From: Bimuria novae-zelandiae CBS 107.79
Taxonomy: Eukaryota > Ascomycota > Dothideomycetes > Pleosporales > Didymosphaeriaceae
Assembly: GCA_010015655.1 (NCBI GenBank)
Contig: ML976718.1
Location: 124,001-188,000, forward strand
Direction of reading: 5' to 3'
Length of the DNA: 64,000 bases
Under the pieces are notes generated by a model that saw only the letters and a list, made by a program, of their open reading frames with translations, was not told the DNA's origin and did no database searches. This document shows, one piece after another, positions 25,045 to 36,390 of the stretch; position 1 is the stretch's first letter; each line of letters opens with the position of its first letter. A program made the position numbers and the translations under genes.

Positions 25045-28000
25045 GGATGATACCCTGGGCTTCTTCTCCGTTCTTTTTCCCAAGCTTTGCGTTGAGAGGT
25101 GTCGATTATGATTGTTGTTGTCTCCGGGCGTGCGGTAGAGCATATTAATGGTATGTGTGCGGGCGGGTGGATTTTGGGTGGGGGCGGGTTGAGGTGAAAA
25201 TGTTTCTTCTTGTTCGATCGCACTTTTGGAGGGGTTTAATTTTAGGCTCTTGATCTTGGGTAGGGAAGAGGAGGGGCTCTTTGGGCCTTTTTGGGTGCGG
25301 TGAGGAGATTGGGGTAGATGGCTGCATGGTAGCATAGGGATAGGGGAGTGGAGGGTTGCTATTGGAGATAGATATAAGCTTTTTTTCACGGTCGAATTGC
25401 GTGCGTGATGGGGCCCAGACAGTCAGATACAAAGTAGGTGCAGTCAGCCACTGTATTGCTCGTCCAGGGGTAACACACGGAACTAAGACAATGCCTAGTA
25501 GGATTGTCTTACCCGACCTTGTACCCTCACGATTGGGGCTGTTTGGCCGGGAGGTGATGTAGCGACGCAGCTCGGTTCCTGGTGAGGACCATCGGCGAGG
25601 AGTGATGATGAGGCCGCCGGGGAAATGGGGAGTTGAGATGGAGTTCGTCTATATAAGCCCGCTCTGGCTCGTCCTCTGCGGCCTTCTTCACAATACTTTC
25701 TCCGGGGGAGGACTAAAAATACGTCGGTACCACGCTATGGACGGTGCTGCTCCGGTGCGTGCGCATTCATGAGGGGACTAAAAACACGCTTTTCAGGGAT
25801 CATGGGTGGTGTGGGCGTGGTGCTTGTGGGCGGGTGTAAAAAGAAAACCCCAGAAGAGGTGGATGGACTAAAAACAAGCGGTGGCTTGGGATATGTGTAG
25901 GGAACGAGGTGGGTAGGTGTCTAAAACGCACTATCCGTTAGACAAATGGCTGGACTAAAAGGCACGGACTGCCATACCTATGGAGGGGCGGTGGAGGAGG
26001 TAGAAAGACATTACGTTCAAGGCCATGGTCGGACCAGAAGTAACAACACCCATACCGCATGGAGGGAGGTGTGGGGGAGGTGGGTCGAAAAACAGGAAGT
26101 GGAGCCGACGATGTGTGGACCAGAATATCCACCTTCACCTGACTATGGCTTGGGGGAAGACACGCAGAGGTGTATCGAAAACTATCGTCATGGACATCCA
26201 TGTGTGAATCAGAGACATACCGCGGAAGTTACTATGGTGGTAGCAGCCTCGCATGTGCACAGATCCAAAATCATGGATGGCCGGTGCTATAGCTGGACCA
26301 GAAATGCCTCTAATCCAAGGAAATGGGCGTGGGACTCGTGCGGAGAAGACAAGAAAACTATGTCTATCATCAACAATGGCTGGACCAGAAAGTCTACGTC
26401 AGAAATGCTATGGGCTGTGCTGGTCTGCGCTGGTGGATGGCTCCAAAAAGAAACCCGTATCATGGCATGACTGCACTAAAAACGGCAGATAACTGTGAAC
26501 ATGGGGGGACGCTGGTCTGCGCTTATGCAACACTCCAAAAAGGAGAAACGAATGACCCATGGCCGGAGCGGAAAAAAGAGCCAAAGAACGAATATCCGTT
26601 TTGTGATGTCCGTTCTCGCTGGTAGTGTGCTAAAACACGACCCGTCAGGAGGAACTGGCAGAATAAAATCCCACCACGCTAGCAATATGTCCAGTGCTGG
26701 CTTGCGCTCATGGATATTTACGACTTTTAAATAGTACGCAAAGGCACGCCATGGGTGAAATTAGGACTGAGCCCCTTCACAAACATCCTCGTGCTCGGAA
26801 GGCGGGACTACAAAAATCTCTACTTCCGACATGAATGTCTGTGGAGTGAAAAAGGCGAAAAAAGAGCTACCACAATGCTACCATCTAAAAGCCGAGAACA
26901 TAATTACCATGTTCTTTCGGACTCGTGCGCAGCAGAAAGGCTGTAAAACTCAATCTACCCATCGCGATGTAAAAAGACGTGGGTCTAGGACCAAATCCTG
27001 TCAGAAAAGGGTAACACGAGGGGTCATGAGTGTCCTTGGGCTGGATCTGAGGAGTTATCGAGCAGGATTCAAGTATATATACCTGGACGCAAGAATATAT
27101 CGTCGGCTGCGAATTCTGTGCTTCGTTATGGATATACTAAAAGCTACACGGCATGAAGCCATGGATTCTCCTCTCGTGCGAGTCAAAGAATCAAAAATCT
27201 GGAAAACACGCAAGATAGCTGCTATGTTGTGGAGGTGGGAAAGTCTTGAATGAAACGGTAGATCCTACATGCGCATGGAAGAGACCGGGTGCTCCTTGAA
27301 GGCACAAAAAAGACATTTCAAGCAGCTTAGATGTCTGTGGCCTGGATCTTTGGACTCGAAACAGTTCTTCAGCGATCTTATGAGAGTGCAGAGCCACTGT
27401 AGCGCAAAGTTACCACTCACATTTACCGTGGAAATTGTTCCAAACGACGATAAATTGAGATAATGAGCGACCTGCGACGCTATTTCAATTTGTTCATTAC
27501 TAAATCGTACCTCCAAAAAACGGTCACCAACTGTGTGATGGGACTTTTCTGCCTCGCTCCTTGCGAAGCTCGAACAAAATCGGAAGAAGTAAAACAGTAT
27601 GTGGAAGACGGTTGCCCTCTCGGAATCAACAAAAATCAGGTAGCGTTTTCACATGGCAGGACCCGAAGGACGTGTCGAATCTTAGAATGTCTGGCTCCTG
27701 GGATTGCGGAATCCAAAAAATCGCTACTGGCGGTATATGGCAGCGAAAGGGCACGCTTTTCAAAGCGTGCAAGACAAACACTATGTCTTCGGCAGAACTA
27801 AAACTAGCGCCAAAGGGATGCGTGTTTTGGGCTCTGTTCTTCAAACAACAATCATTCCTTCTGTGCTCAGAAAGAGGGAGGCAACCAATTATGGGGGTGG
27901 CGCTTCTACACCGGCACCCACAGATGATTAAGCACTCAACAATCTTTACAATGGATCTTGATTGCACTTGTTTGCGTGAAGATCTCTGCTACAGGGTGTC

Positions 28001-30105
28001 TTTTAAAGCTGAGGGAGAAACAAAAACAACGGTTTCTAACGCGCAATGTCTGCGTTGGGTGCACTTGGGAGGGGGAAACCAAAAATGACAAATCCCAGCT
28101 GACCATGGGTGAGTTCCTGTGTGGACCCTCCCAACTCTCCTGGTCGAATGGAAAAGGCGTGCTCTCGGGGTCATGCTTGTCTGGGCTTCGTGCCAGCTTC
28201 CACAATCGGAGACAAAATCCTTGATTTGAGAACGATATGTGGACATATCAACTGCGATTACACACTATGTGGTAAGGTGCTTCTCCCTGCAAAAGGTAGG
28301 CACTTTAAGAAGTGCAAACATGTCTTTCCTCTCGTACTCAACAGCCGCTTCTACAGACTAAAAGGGACAACAATAGGCGACATGCAGACTCGCCCTGCTT
28401 CTGCTCCCAACAAAAGCAATTGATGGAACGCTAAAAGAAAATGAACGGTTCCCTGTCCTTGAATGCACCTTCTGGAAGTCCTGCCTTCACAGCAGGACCA
28501 ACGGCTTCTAGAGCTGTACGTGAAAATCTTCACGTCTGGCGCGCCGCTCTTTTTCGAAATCGTTTACATCCACAAAAAATCTGAGTCAGAAACGATGCAA
28601 GTTCTACTGAGATCCGTGGTCGCGAGGCCTGTCCGAGTTCAGTCTGGGCTACGTGGAGAAAATTGCTGCATCGGCCCGTAATGTGGTCGCGCTGTGCGTC
28701 TGAAAGCAGTGTTCAAGACCCTCTATGTGCGAGATGGCCTCGGAGCATCTTTACATACCGGCGCAGGTGGATGTGCAGAAATTCAGGAACAGCATTTTCA
28801 TGTCCTGTGGATTCGAAATACATGGCGGACAGAACCATTACTCCTGCAGGTACTGGAAAACACACAGACGCCCAGTTATGCTGCGGGTCAACTCGACTCT
28901 TGTGATTACCCAGCGCTCGATCTCCCATGAAACCAAACCGGACAAGATACTCGCCCTGGCTGGCTCCATCCTGGGGGCCGGCCAAAGGTACTCCAGTCAT
29001 AACTCATAAAAAAACGTCCGGGGTCGCTAAAGTAGCACGACAGTATGACTATGTCCGCCACGCTTGGATATCCGACGTGATTGTCGACATCATGGGGTGC
29101 AAACATGCATGAGATCTGCTTCATATCGGAATTAAACAAAACCTGGGAAGCTAGCAGACATGTGTGCCACCGTGTCTGTTGTTCCCTCGACACAAATCCC
29201 TTCCAAAAGGAACATCACCCCATGGCATGTTCCTCTCGTTCGTTGGGTCCAGATCTTCCAGTTGAATGGATTTTGAGAAGCTGGGCAACATCTCTAGAAT
29301 GTACCATGCCTCTCGGGCGCATGAAGGCTAGAAGGTTTTGAGGGAACAATAGCCAGAAAAAAGCATCCACAACATATATGTGGTTCTGGCGTTGTTGAGC
29401 TCTTCGGTTTTGTCCCGAGGTTTGATGGGCGAGAGATGGAGATGTCGAAAAGATGTTCCAAGGTCCAAAAGAACAATAACTACTGAACATGAGGTTGGAA
29501 TCGCTTAGATATTGAAAGTTATCTTTTGGCTAGCGGTCGTGTTGGAGGGATGCGCTGCCCAGGTGATGACCGTCATCACCGGAAACAGCCAGAATTGACG
29601 GATTGGGAGTAGAAGTGAAGCAGGGTAAACAGCGCTATTCAAAGTATCCTTATGGTCGCGAATATTGCTGCCTGGATTTGGATGAAAGCAGGACCTGAGA
29701 AGGCCTTGAGACTGCCCGTGCCGCACGTGGATTTTGGTGGTTGCAGGGGTTTTGTAATCCGCATTCTACGTTCCTGGCTCTTTTGAATTCCTCCGAACCT
29801 TGGAAGAGACTCTACAAATGCATGCAGGCAAGCGACTGTTCGAAGGCTGCTGTTGCACAAAGGGCCTATACGTGTGTCTCAGCCACTTCGTACAATGGTC
29901 AAATCACGGCCAAGTGGACTTGATCGGTCGCACCAGCACTGCCTGGTTTTCACGAGCTCAATAATATAGTAGCGATGATGCATATACGCAAAGCGCGAGA
30001 TTAGGTGCGGTCGTACGTAGGAAACTCGGTTTAGTATCTGGCGTTGGCCTCAGGCCGCGATGATGTATGCCAATGTTTTGGGGGCCGCCTGCTGTACCTG
30101 GATTA
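25045..30105. other. Five-kilobase gene-free spacer between pkc1 and the Tc1-like element
   Basis: Normal base composition and no convincing gene. Several open frames of 80-175 codons occur on both strands but share no domain, do not join through plausible introns and overlap each other. The first kilobase after 25.7 kb is a decayed tandem array (listed separately). A-run motifs such as CTCCAAAAAA or ACTAAAA recur at less regular spacing to about 28.6 kb, suggesting the whole stretch derives from the array. From about 28.7 to 30.1 kb I see nothing. Confidence 0.6.
25700..26640 (+). repeat. Decayed tandem array, about 88-base unit with GGACYARAAA core
   Basis: A core of the form TGGAC(T/C)A(A/G)AAA recurs with GGAC (or its variant) at 25710, 25775, 25865, 25952, 26031, 26117, 26206 (TGTGAATCAGAG), 26295, 26382, 26473 (GCACTAAAAAC) and 26565 (GGAGCGGAAAAA). 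Nearly all intervals are 79-92 bases. A second A-run (for example TCGAAAAACAGG, CTCCAAAAAG) falls 54-60 bases after most cores (25835, 25919, 26087, 26174, 26264, 26350, 26441, 26533). ATGGCTGG or CATGG often precedes the core. Outside these anchors the units are strongly diverged. No coding function is evident. Confidence 0.75.
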
Positions 30106-30129
30106 CGAAGGAGCTCGTTTTTATTGTGT
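30106..30129 (+). repeat. Left terminal inverted repeat of the Tc1-like element
   Basis: 24 bases, identical to the reverse complement of 31802-31825. Preceded by the target TA. Confidence 0.95.
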
Positions 30130-30229
30130 ATTCCTTGGCACCCGAGCTCCAACGCGAACACCAACATTCTTGACTCCCACTTTCCCACCCATACCAGCCA
30201 CGCCGCACACGCCTATATACACCAAAAAA

Positions 30230-31617
30230 ATGCCTATTAATCGCCGGAAGCCGTACAAGTACAAGGTACAAAAACCCCGAGAAAAAAAGACCCAGAAACG
30301 CGATCTTACGGCGGTGGAGAGAGCTTTTGCAGTCGGCGCGTCGATGCACAGCATGGCAACCAACAAAGAAATCGCCGCCTTGTTCGACCCACCCACGACG
30401 AAGGACGCAATTGCAAAGCTCGTACGGCGTATACGAGATAGAGCAGATCAAGAAGGTATTTCTATCACAAATCCAACTTTGTACGAGACGTTGCCAGGGC
30501 GCGGCAGGCCTGAGTTGCTCGATGATGCGCAGAAGAAGCGCATCATCGAGATCGTCACCCAGGACCGCGCACACCGCGAGAAGGAGCCTCTACAAGCAAT
30601 AAAGGATGGAGATTTTGACGAGCTCCCTCCTATGAGTGTCTCTACGTTCGAAAACGTTATGTATGAAGCTAGGTACGCGCGTAGAAAGCCTGGATGGAAG
30701 CCGCCTTTGACTGAGCAAGAGATGCAGGATCGCTATAAATGGGCGCTCGCGCACAACCCCGATAGATATAAGGAAGGCGACAACTTAGGATTCAACTTCA
30801 GAAAGTGTGTATATACAGATGAAACACCTGCTCGAATTGGTGAGCAACGTGGCATGCAGAGGGCGTGGTTTCTCCCAGATGAGAAGTACGATCTTGACGT
30901 CAAACATAACCGCGTACAGAAGTACTGCAAGCTTCAATTTTATGGAGCATTTACGTATAATCATAAGGGACCTTGCTATATATACAGACACGAGAAAGAG
31001 GACGAAAAAGTGGCTGCAGAGGCAGCGCTTGCACGCGAGAATGCAGAGCGTCGAAAACAAGCAACTTCTGCACAGTATCACGCACGCGCAGCTCTCCAGG
31101 AAATCGATCCAAACGACAGAAATCTACGCAGCCGTAAACACCAATATACAAAGAAGGATGACTATACTCGTGGGGCCCGGCAACGGGGTGGCATTGATGG
31201 ATATCGCTATCGTGAGAAGGCACTCAAGAAAGTGGTGCCATGGCTTACAAGAAAGTGGTGCCATGGCTTAAGGACCTCAGGAGACAAGGCATCAACACTA
31301 TATTACTTGAGGATGGAGCTCCTGCTCACACCTCTTGTATTGCAAAGGATTATTTATCTGTACATCAGATAGAGAGGCTACCTTGGCCGGGGCACTCCCC
31401 AGACGTCAATGCCTCGGAGCACGCATGGCCATGGATTCGGCGGCATATTACGAAGGAGATGCCGCAATCTACATGCGAGGATGAGTGCCGACGTCAATGG
31501 GAACAGCAATAGGAGAATCTCCCTATAGAAGTGATTAATAAGTGGATTGATCACGTTCCTATTATTGTTCGTCGTATTATTGCTCATGGCGGGAACAACG
31601 ACTTCCATGACGGCTGA
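30230..31617 (+). pseudogene. Tc1-like transposase (DD34E), broken by a 23-base duplication and one stop
   Basis: An ATG at 30230 opens a helix-turn-helix N terminus (LTAVERAFAVG...IAALFDPPTTKDAIAKLVRRI). The catalytic triad is visible: CVYTDETPARIG (first Asp), LLEDGAPAHTS (second Asp) and HSPDVNASEHAW (Glu). 34 residues separate the second Asp and the Glu, the DD34E spacing of Tc1. Two lesions kill the gene. A direct 23-base duplication at 31225-31270 shifts the frame. A TAG at 31510-31512 stands where CAG is likely (QQ-stop-EN), after which the frame continues for 34 codons to TGA at 31615-31617. Everything else is intact over about 460 codons, so inactivation is recent. Confidence 0.9.
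31225..31270 (+). repeat. 23-base direct tandem duplication in the transposase
   Basis: Two adjacent identical copies of a 23-base unit (31225-31247 and 31248-31270, beginning CAAGAAAGTGGTGCCATGGC). As 23 is not a multiple of three, it causes the frameshift. Removing one copy in thought joins the two halves of the DDE domain in frame. Confidence 0.97.
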
Positions 31618-31801
31618 GGGCTGAGGGCTCCCAGGACGCCTCAACACTAAGAAAAAGTCTGTATACGTCGTTTTTAAGCTTCAATATGTGTTTATTCGAA
31701 CGCGCATAGTCTAAAAACCCATTGTTATCCTGTTCTCATACAAAAATGGCGGGTGGGCGGATCAATGTTGGTGGGCCGCGCGATGCGCGCTAAGGGTGGA
31801 G

Positions 31802-31825
31802 ACACAATAAAAACGAGCTCCTTCG
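31802..31825 (-). repeat. Right terminal inverted repeat of the Tc1-like element
   Basis: 24 bases, reverse complement of the left repeat, followed by TA. Confidence 0.95.
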
Positions 31826-31827
31826 TA

Positions 31828-32450
31828 GACTGATAGTCGACCTGGATACGTCTCGAGGTGCAGAGACCCTGAGTGCATGTGCAGAGCGGCTGCATATACT
31901 GGAAGCACAGCAGCGGTGCAGCTCAATTTTGATGGAGAAATGTGATCAGATAGTGCGTGTTGCTCTACATGTTGCGTGTTTGCCAGGCAGGCCACGACGA
32001 CGACCCCACCAAGGGTATACATTCTATACGGGCAAGGCGAAGGCTAAGAGAGGTAGTCAGCGAAGGAGCAGCTGTTGTCTACTCGCAGCTGGCCTCCGCT
32101 CCTCCCTTCGCCCTCGCACGCCGCACCCAGCATTGCTCAACCCACAGTGCGTCCGCCGTTGCGCTGCTGTTCGCTGGAGCGCCCGCTGGCAGTGCCCCAG
32201 AGAGGCTCCCGTGCCGTCATGCGCGTCTGAGCGCCCTGCCGCCTCCATCTCCGCCAGCGCGCTGCCAAGCTCGCCGACAGCGTATACGCAGGCCTTGGAG
32301 CTCCTCCCACCGCATCATCCCCTCGCAGTCGCGCCTCAGGCAGTCGACTCGCTGGTCCCCGGCTGCCCCTCGCTGTCGAGACGGCGCTCAGTGCGCCGAA
32401 TTGCTACCAAGCCTCCCGCTGCACCTTGCGCAACCACCTAACAAGCAATC
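31828..32450 (+). promoter_or_regulatory. kin1 upstream region and probable leader
   Basis: No gene supported. 32080-32450 is C- and CT-rich without A-runs and contains open frames that are by-products of that composition; it most likely is the 5' untranslated leader of kin1. The Tc1-like insertion means that promoter elements must lie in the 0.6 kb to its right or beyond it. Confidence 0.5.
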
Positions 32451-35400
32451 ATGTCAGCCGCTGCACCTCCGTCGCCCGCCGTCGTGCGCTCCCATTCCAG
32501 TGCACGCCGTCCACACGCCGCTGCCAGCCCCTCAGACCGTCCGCACCGCTCGCAGTCGACGACGACACGTCCGAGCGGCCAAGCTCCGCCGCATTCGCAC
32601 GCCCGCGCGCCGCCCCAGCAACCCAATCTCGCCAACGTCGGCCGTCGCGACGTCGAGCAGTCCAACCTGGCGAACCCCCAAGGCGCCCGTCGCAGCGAAT
32701 CGAGGGAGAGGGCTGCCCCGACCCCAACACGCACCGAGTCGACTCGGAGGGGTCACAACCGCTATGCTTCCGACGCGTCGACAGCTTCCGCCATGCCTAT
32801 CAACGGCGTAGCAACCGATGCCTCGAGGAGTGGTGCCCAAGCCGCGCAGCCCCGAAGGCGAACAAGCCTCAATGCACCCAACACCGGACAATGGATACTG
32901 GGCAAGACGATCGGCGCGGGCAGCATGGGCAAAGTCAAGCTTGCAAAGCAAGCCGAGTCTGGGGAATCGGTAAGTTGCCTTCCGCTCCATCTGTGCAGTG
33001 CTGCAGCCCTATGTCGAAAGCTTGAGCATACAATGTTGCTCCAGGCTCGGCCAACCAAGGCCGGCTGTACTCAGACTCTGGGCGTGGTACTGCACTAAGG
33101 ATACACACTGGTCTCCAGTTCAAGCGGCTAACTGGCACAGGTTGCAGTGAAGATCGTGCCCCGACAGTCGACCGACCAGCACAGCAGCCAAGCGGACCGC
33201 GAGCGCGCCGACCATTCGAAGGAGGTGAGGACAGCACGTGAGGCTGCCATCGTCAGTCTGCTCAATCACCCCTACATCTGCGGCATGCGTGATGTTGTTC
33301 GGACAAACTACCACTGGTACATGCTCTTCGAATACGTGAATGGAGGCCAAATGCTGGACTACATCATATCGCACGGTCGACTTAAGGAGAAGCAGGCGCG
33401 CAAGTTCGCTCGCCAAATCGCGAGCGCCCTGGACTACTGTCATCGGAACAGTATTGTGCACAGGGATCTGAAGATCGAAAACATCCTCATCAGCAAGACT
33501 GGAGATATCAAGATCATCGACTTTGGATTGAGCAACCTCTTCTCGCCCCGGAGCTTGTTGAAGACCTTTTGCGGTAGCTTGTACTTTGCAGCTCCGGAGT
33601 TGTTGCAGGCCAAGCAGTACACTGGCCCAGAGGTTGACATCTGGAGTTTTGGTATTGTTCTCTACGTGCTCGTATGCGGCAAAGTGCCATTCGACGACCA
33701 GAGCATGCCACAGTTACACGCGAAGATCAAAAAGGGACATGTTGACTATCCTCCTTGGCTTTCAACCGGTAAGTCCTTGCACGCCGTATTTGCATCTAGA
33801 ACTGACTCGTTCAGAATGTCGCAATCTTATTCATAAGATGCTACAAACCGATCCTGCCCAGCGTATCACATTGTCCGAGATCATGACCCACCCCTGGTTA
33901 ACAAAAGGATTCAACACGCCACCGGAGAATTATCTACCACATCGCGAACCTTTGCAACTCCCACTTGACGACGACATTATTGAAAGAATGACTGGCTTCG
34001 ACTTCGGTTCTGCTGAGTATATCAAAACACAGCTCACACAAGTCTTATCATCTGAGGAATACAATCGTGCAGTGCGCCTTGCTGCCCGCAAGACCCCCGC
34101 ACAGACCCCGGAGATGGAAAAGAAGAGAGGAATGTTCGACTTTTACAAACGCAGAAACTCCATTTCGAGCAGGGAGCAGTTGCCCATGTCTTCTTCCGAG
34201 GACCTGCAGCGTGGGCTGGATCCGGTGAATGCATACAACCCTCTCATCTCTGTTTATTATCTTGTTCGAGAGAAGAGGGATCGCGAGCATCTTGAGGCCC
34301 ACCCTGGAGCGTTGGCGATACTCCAAAGCCCCAGCGAGAAGCCACTGAAAATGCCCGATCTGCCTGCTCCGGAGGCCGCCTACACGAACAGCTCAACATA
34401 CGAGATGCAAGGTGAAAAGACAGGAGGCAGATCTCGACCTAGGGCACGAACACACGGGGAGGACGAGGTAACGGACACTTTGCAAAGGCTCAACCTGAAA
34501 GATCCTCCTGGCAACGTTTCTCCTGCTATTCTGTCTCCTCTGCCGGACCAACCTAAAAAGGAGAGCGCAGCTGCTGGGCTTCTCCGTCGCTTTAGTACTA
34601 GGAAATACAGAAACCCCGACCGTGGCCGGACCGAGCCGCCGCCGACGCCAGCTGTTGCGGTATCTGGACCCTCGGAATCCGCCAGTGTTCCTAAAAGAGG
34701 GTTCAGCGTTCGGCGTACACGAGGCAGGGACAACCAATCAGCCTCGCATTTGCAGTCGAGCGATGCGAATCAGCCGGAACTACTTTCTCCACCGGCCACA
34801 AGTGGTTCTAACAGCACTGCTAAGAGGTTGAAAGCTCTTGGTCGCTCTACTAGTGTGAATGGAGCCGATCTGCGTAGGAGGCTAAGTCGTAGAGGACGGT
34901 CATCTGAGGATCCTGGCAACCCCCCACCTACCAGCGGATCTGATCGATCCAGCATCAACACACCACAAGCGAAGCCGACGAACGATGCAGCCTCAGAAGA
35001 TTTGTCCTCGAGCCCACGGCGTGCCACAGCCTCTCGTACCAAGAGTCTGGGCCATGCCCGCAGAGAGAGCATTCAAGCTCGCCGGCAACGAAGAGAACAA
35101 GCCAGGGAAGCCAACGTCCCTGAAGAGACTGATGCCGACCTGGCTGAAACCAAAGCGGAGGCGAGCCGCAGCCCCGATGTGAAACCTGTGTTCCTCAAAG
35201 GCTTGTTCAGCGTTTCGACCACCAGCAGCAAGCCACTCTCATTTATCCAAACCGATATCATCCGTGTCCTTGATCAGCTTGGTGTTACTTACAACGAGAT
35301 CAAAGGTGGTTTCAAATGTCGCCACGTCCCGAGTATTGACCCCAAGAAGGGCATGGACTCGCCTTCTTCGCCTAACCCTCCCGCGAGTGCCAGTCATCGT

Positions 35401-35778
35401 CGGAGGATCAGCTTCGTAGGAGGTTTCAACCGTGACCGAGATGAGTTCAGGGATCAACACAAGCTTCCTCAAACGCCCAAGTCAGCACGCGGCCGACCTT
35501 CGATAGCAGATGGCAGCTATACCAATACCGACGAGTCTGATGCTAGCGGCGAAGATAAGGAAGACAGGCAGCCGCGTTCTCAGCGCACTTTACCTCCTGG
35601 TGCGACGTCAACGCACGTGCAAAATGATCTCGGGGGAAACATTGTGCTTGTCTTTGAGATACTTATCGTCAAGGTGCCTCTATTGCAACTGCATGGCATA
35701 CAATTCAAGAAAGTCGACGGAGGGACGTGGCAGTATAAGAACATGGCGCAAACAATTCTTCACGAGCTGCATTTGTGA
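32451..35778 (+). CDS. kin1: Kin1 Ser/Thr kinase (PAR-1/MARK family)
   Basis: Three exons: 32451-32969, 33141-33768, 33815-35778; GT-AG introns in phase; 1036 residues, normal for fungal Kin1/Kin2. Family members act at the plasma membrane in cell polarity, exocytosis and septation. A Ser/Arg/Pro-rich tail precedes the kinase domain (about residues 148-410), which has [33 protein letters not shown], a T-loop [13 protein letters not shown] and [11 protein letters not shown] long disordered Ser-rich middle leads to a C-terminal KA1 domain (about 843-1036). This starts [16 protein letters not shown] and ends in [18 protein letters not shown] and ILHEL, the standard KA1 ending that binds acidic phospholipids. 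KA1 carries a disordered insert, usual in fungi. The start at 32451 is the first in-frame ATG after the leader. Confidence 0.97.
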
Positions 35779-36390
35779 GTGAGATAGCGACGATTGGCAG
35801 GCAACGAGCAAGGCGTTTTGGCATTATTTGGGCGAAATGATCACTATCTTCAGCGGCAGTACTCTGCATTACTTTTACCCTTCTTGCAGTCGGTTTGCGC
35901 ACAGAAGTTTGGCGGGATACAAACGTGACGAACGATTCTCATTTGTAATATTCTTCGGGACGCGACGGGACAATTCTGTCGTAATGGTCAGTTGATAGAC
36001 ATTTTTTGTAATTTGGGGAACTTGAGTTTCTCTCACTTGTAATGGATGTTTGTTTCTGGAAACCGTATGACTTCACTTTGCCCGTGTCTTGCACAAGGCG
36101 GTAACGGCCCTCTGCAGCTCGAGCCAGGCGGCGGCTCCGCCAAGATAGTGCACGTGCGCGGGGTGGGCCGTTGAGCTCGAACTCACTTGTGTGCTCGAGT
36201 GCGGAGGGCAGCGTTACACCTTTACTTTACCCAGAGCCCCGCGTCTGTTGCTCGCCGCCTCCGATACCGCCTCCGATACGCTCTCTCCTTCCGACTTAAG
36301 AACACTCACACCGACAGGGCTTCACTACACGGACAAACAAACCCAAGCTTCACAACCGCAACCGCGAAATCGAAGTCCAATCGCACGCAA
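35779..36390. other. Intergenic region between kin1 and rcd1
   Basis: 3' untranslated region of kin1 followed by the rcd1 promoter and leader. An imperfect direct repeat CCGCCTCCGATA/CCTCCGATAC lies near 36256-36280. No other structure seen. Confidence 0.5.

Larger units (their letters stand above)
30106..31825 (+). mobile_element. Tc1-like DNA transposon, not RIP-degraded
   Basis: 1720 bases bounded by perfect 24-base terminal inverted repeats (30106-30129 and 31802-31825; outer end CGAAGGAGCTCGTTTTTATT) and flanked by TA on both sides (30104-30105 and 31826-31827). It holds one transposase gene on the plus strand, now broken. Base composition equals that of the neighbouring genes, so it is a young or single-copy element that escaped RIP. 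It lies about 0.6 kb upstream of the kin1 start codon. Confidence 0.95.

Noticed and set aside
25946..26470. 174-codon open frame in the pkc1-kin1 spacer
   Set aside because: It lies within the 88-base array, overlaps equally long frames in other phases and on the other strand, has no domain and no consistent repeat at protein level.
27561..28088. 175-codon open frame in the same spacer
   Set aside because: Overlaps other frames of similar length, unusual composition, no recognisable domain and no introns joining it to neighbours.
31957..32811. 284-codon open frame upstream of and overlapping kin1
   Set aside because: Composition artefact of the C-rich leader; overlaps the true kin1 start in another frame.
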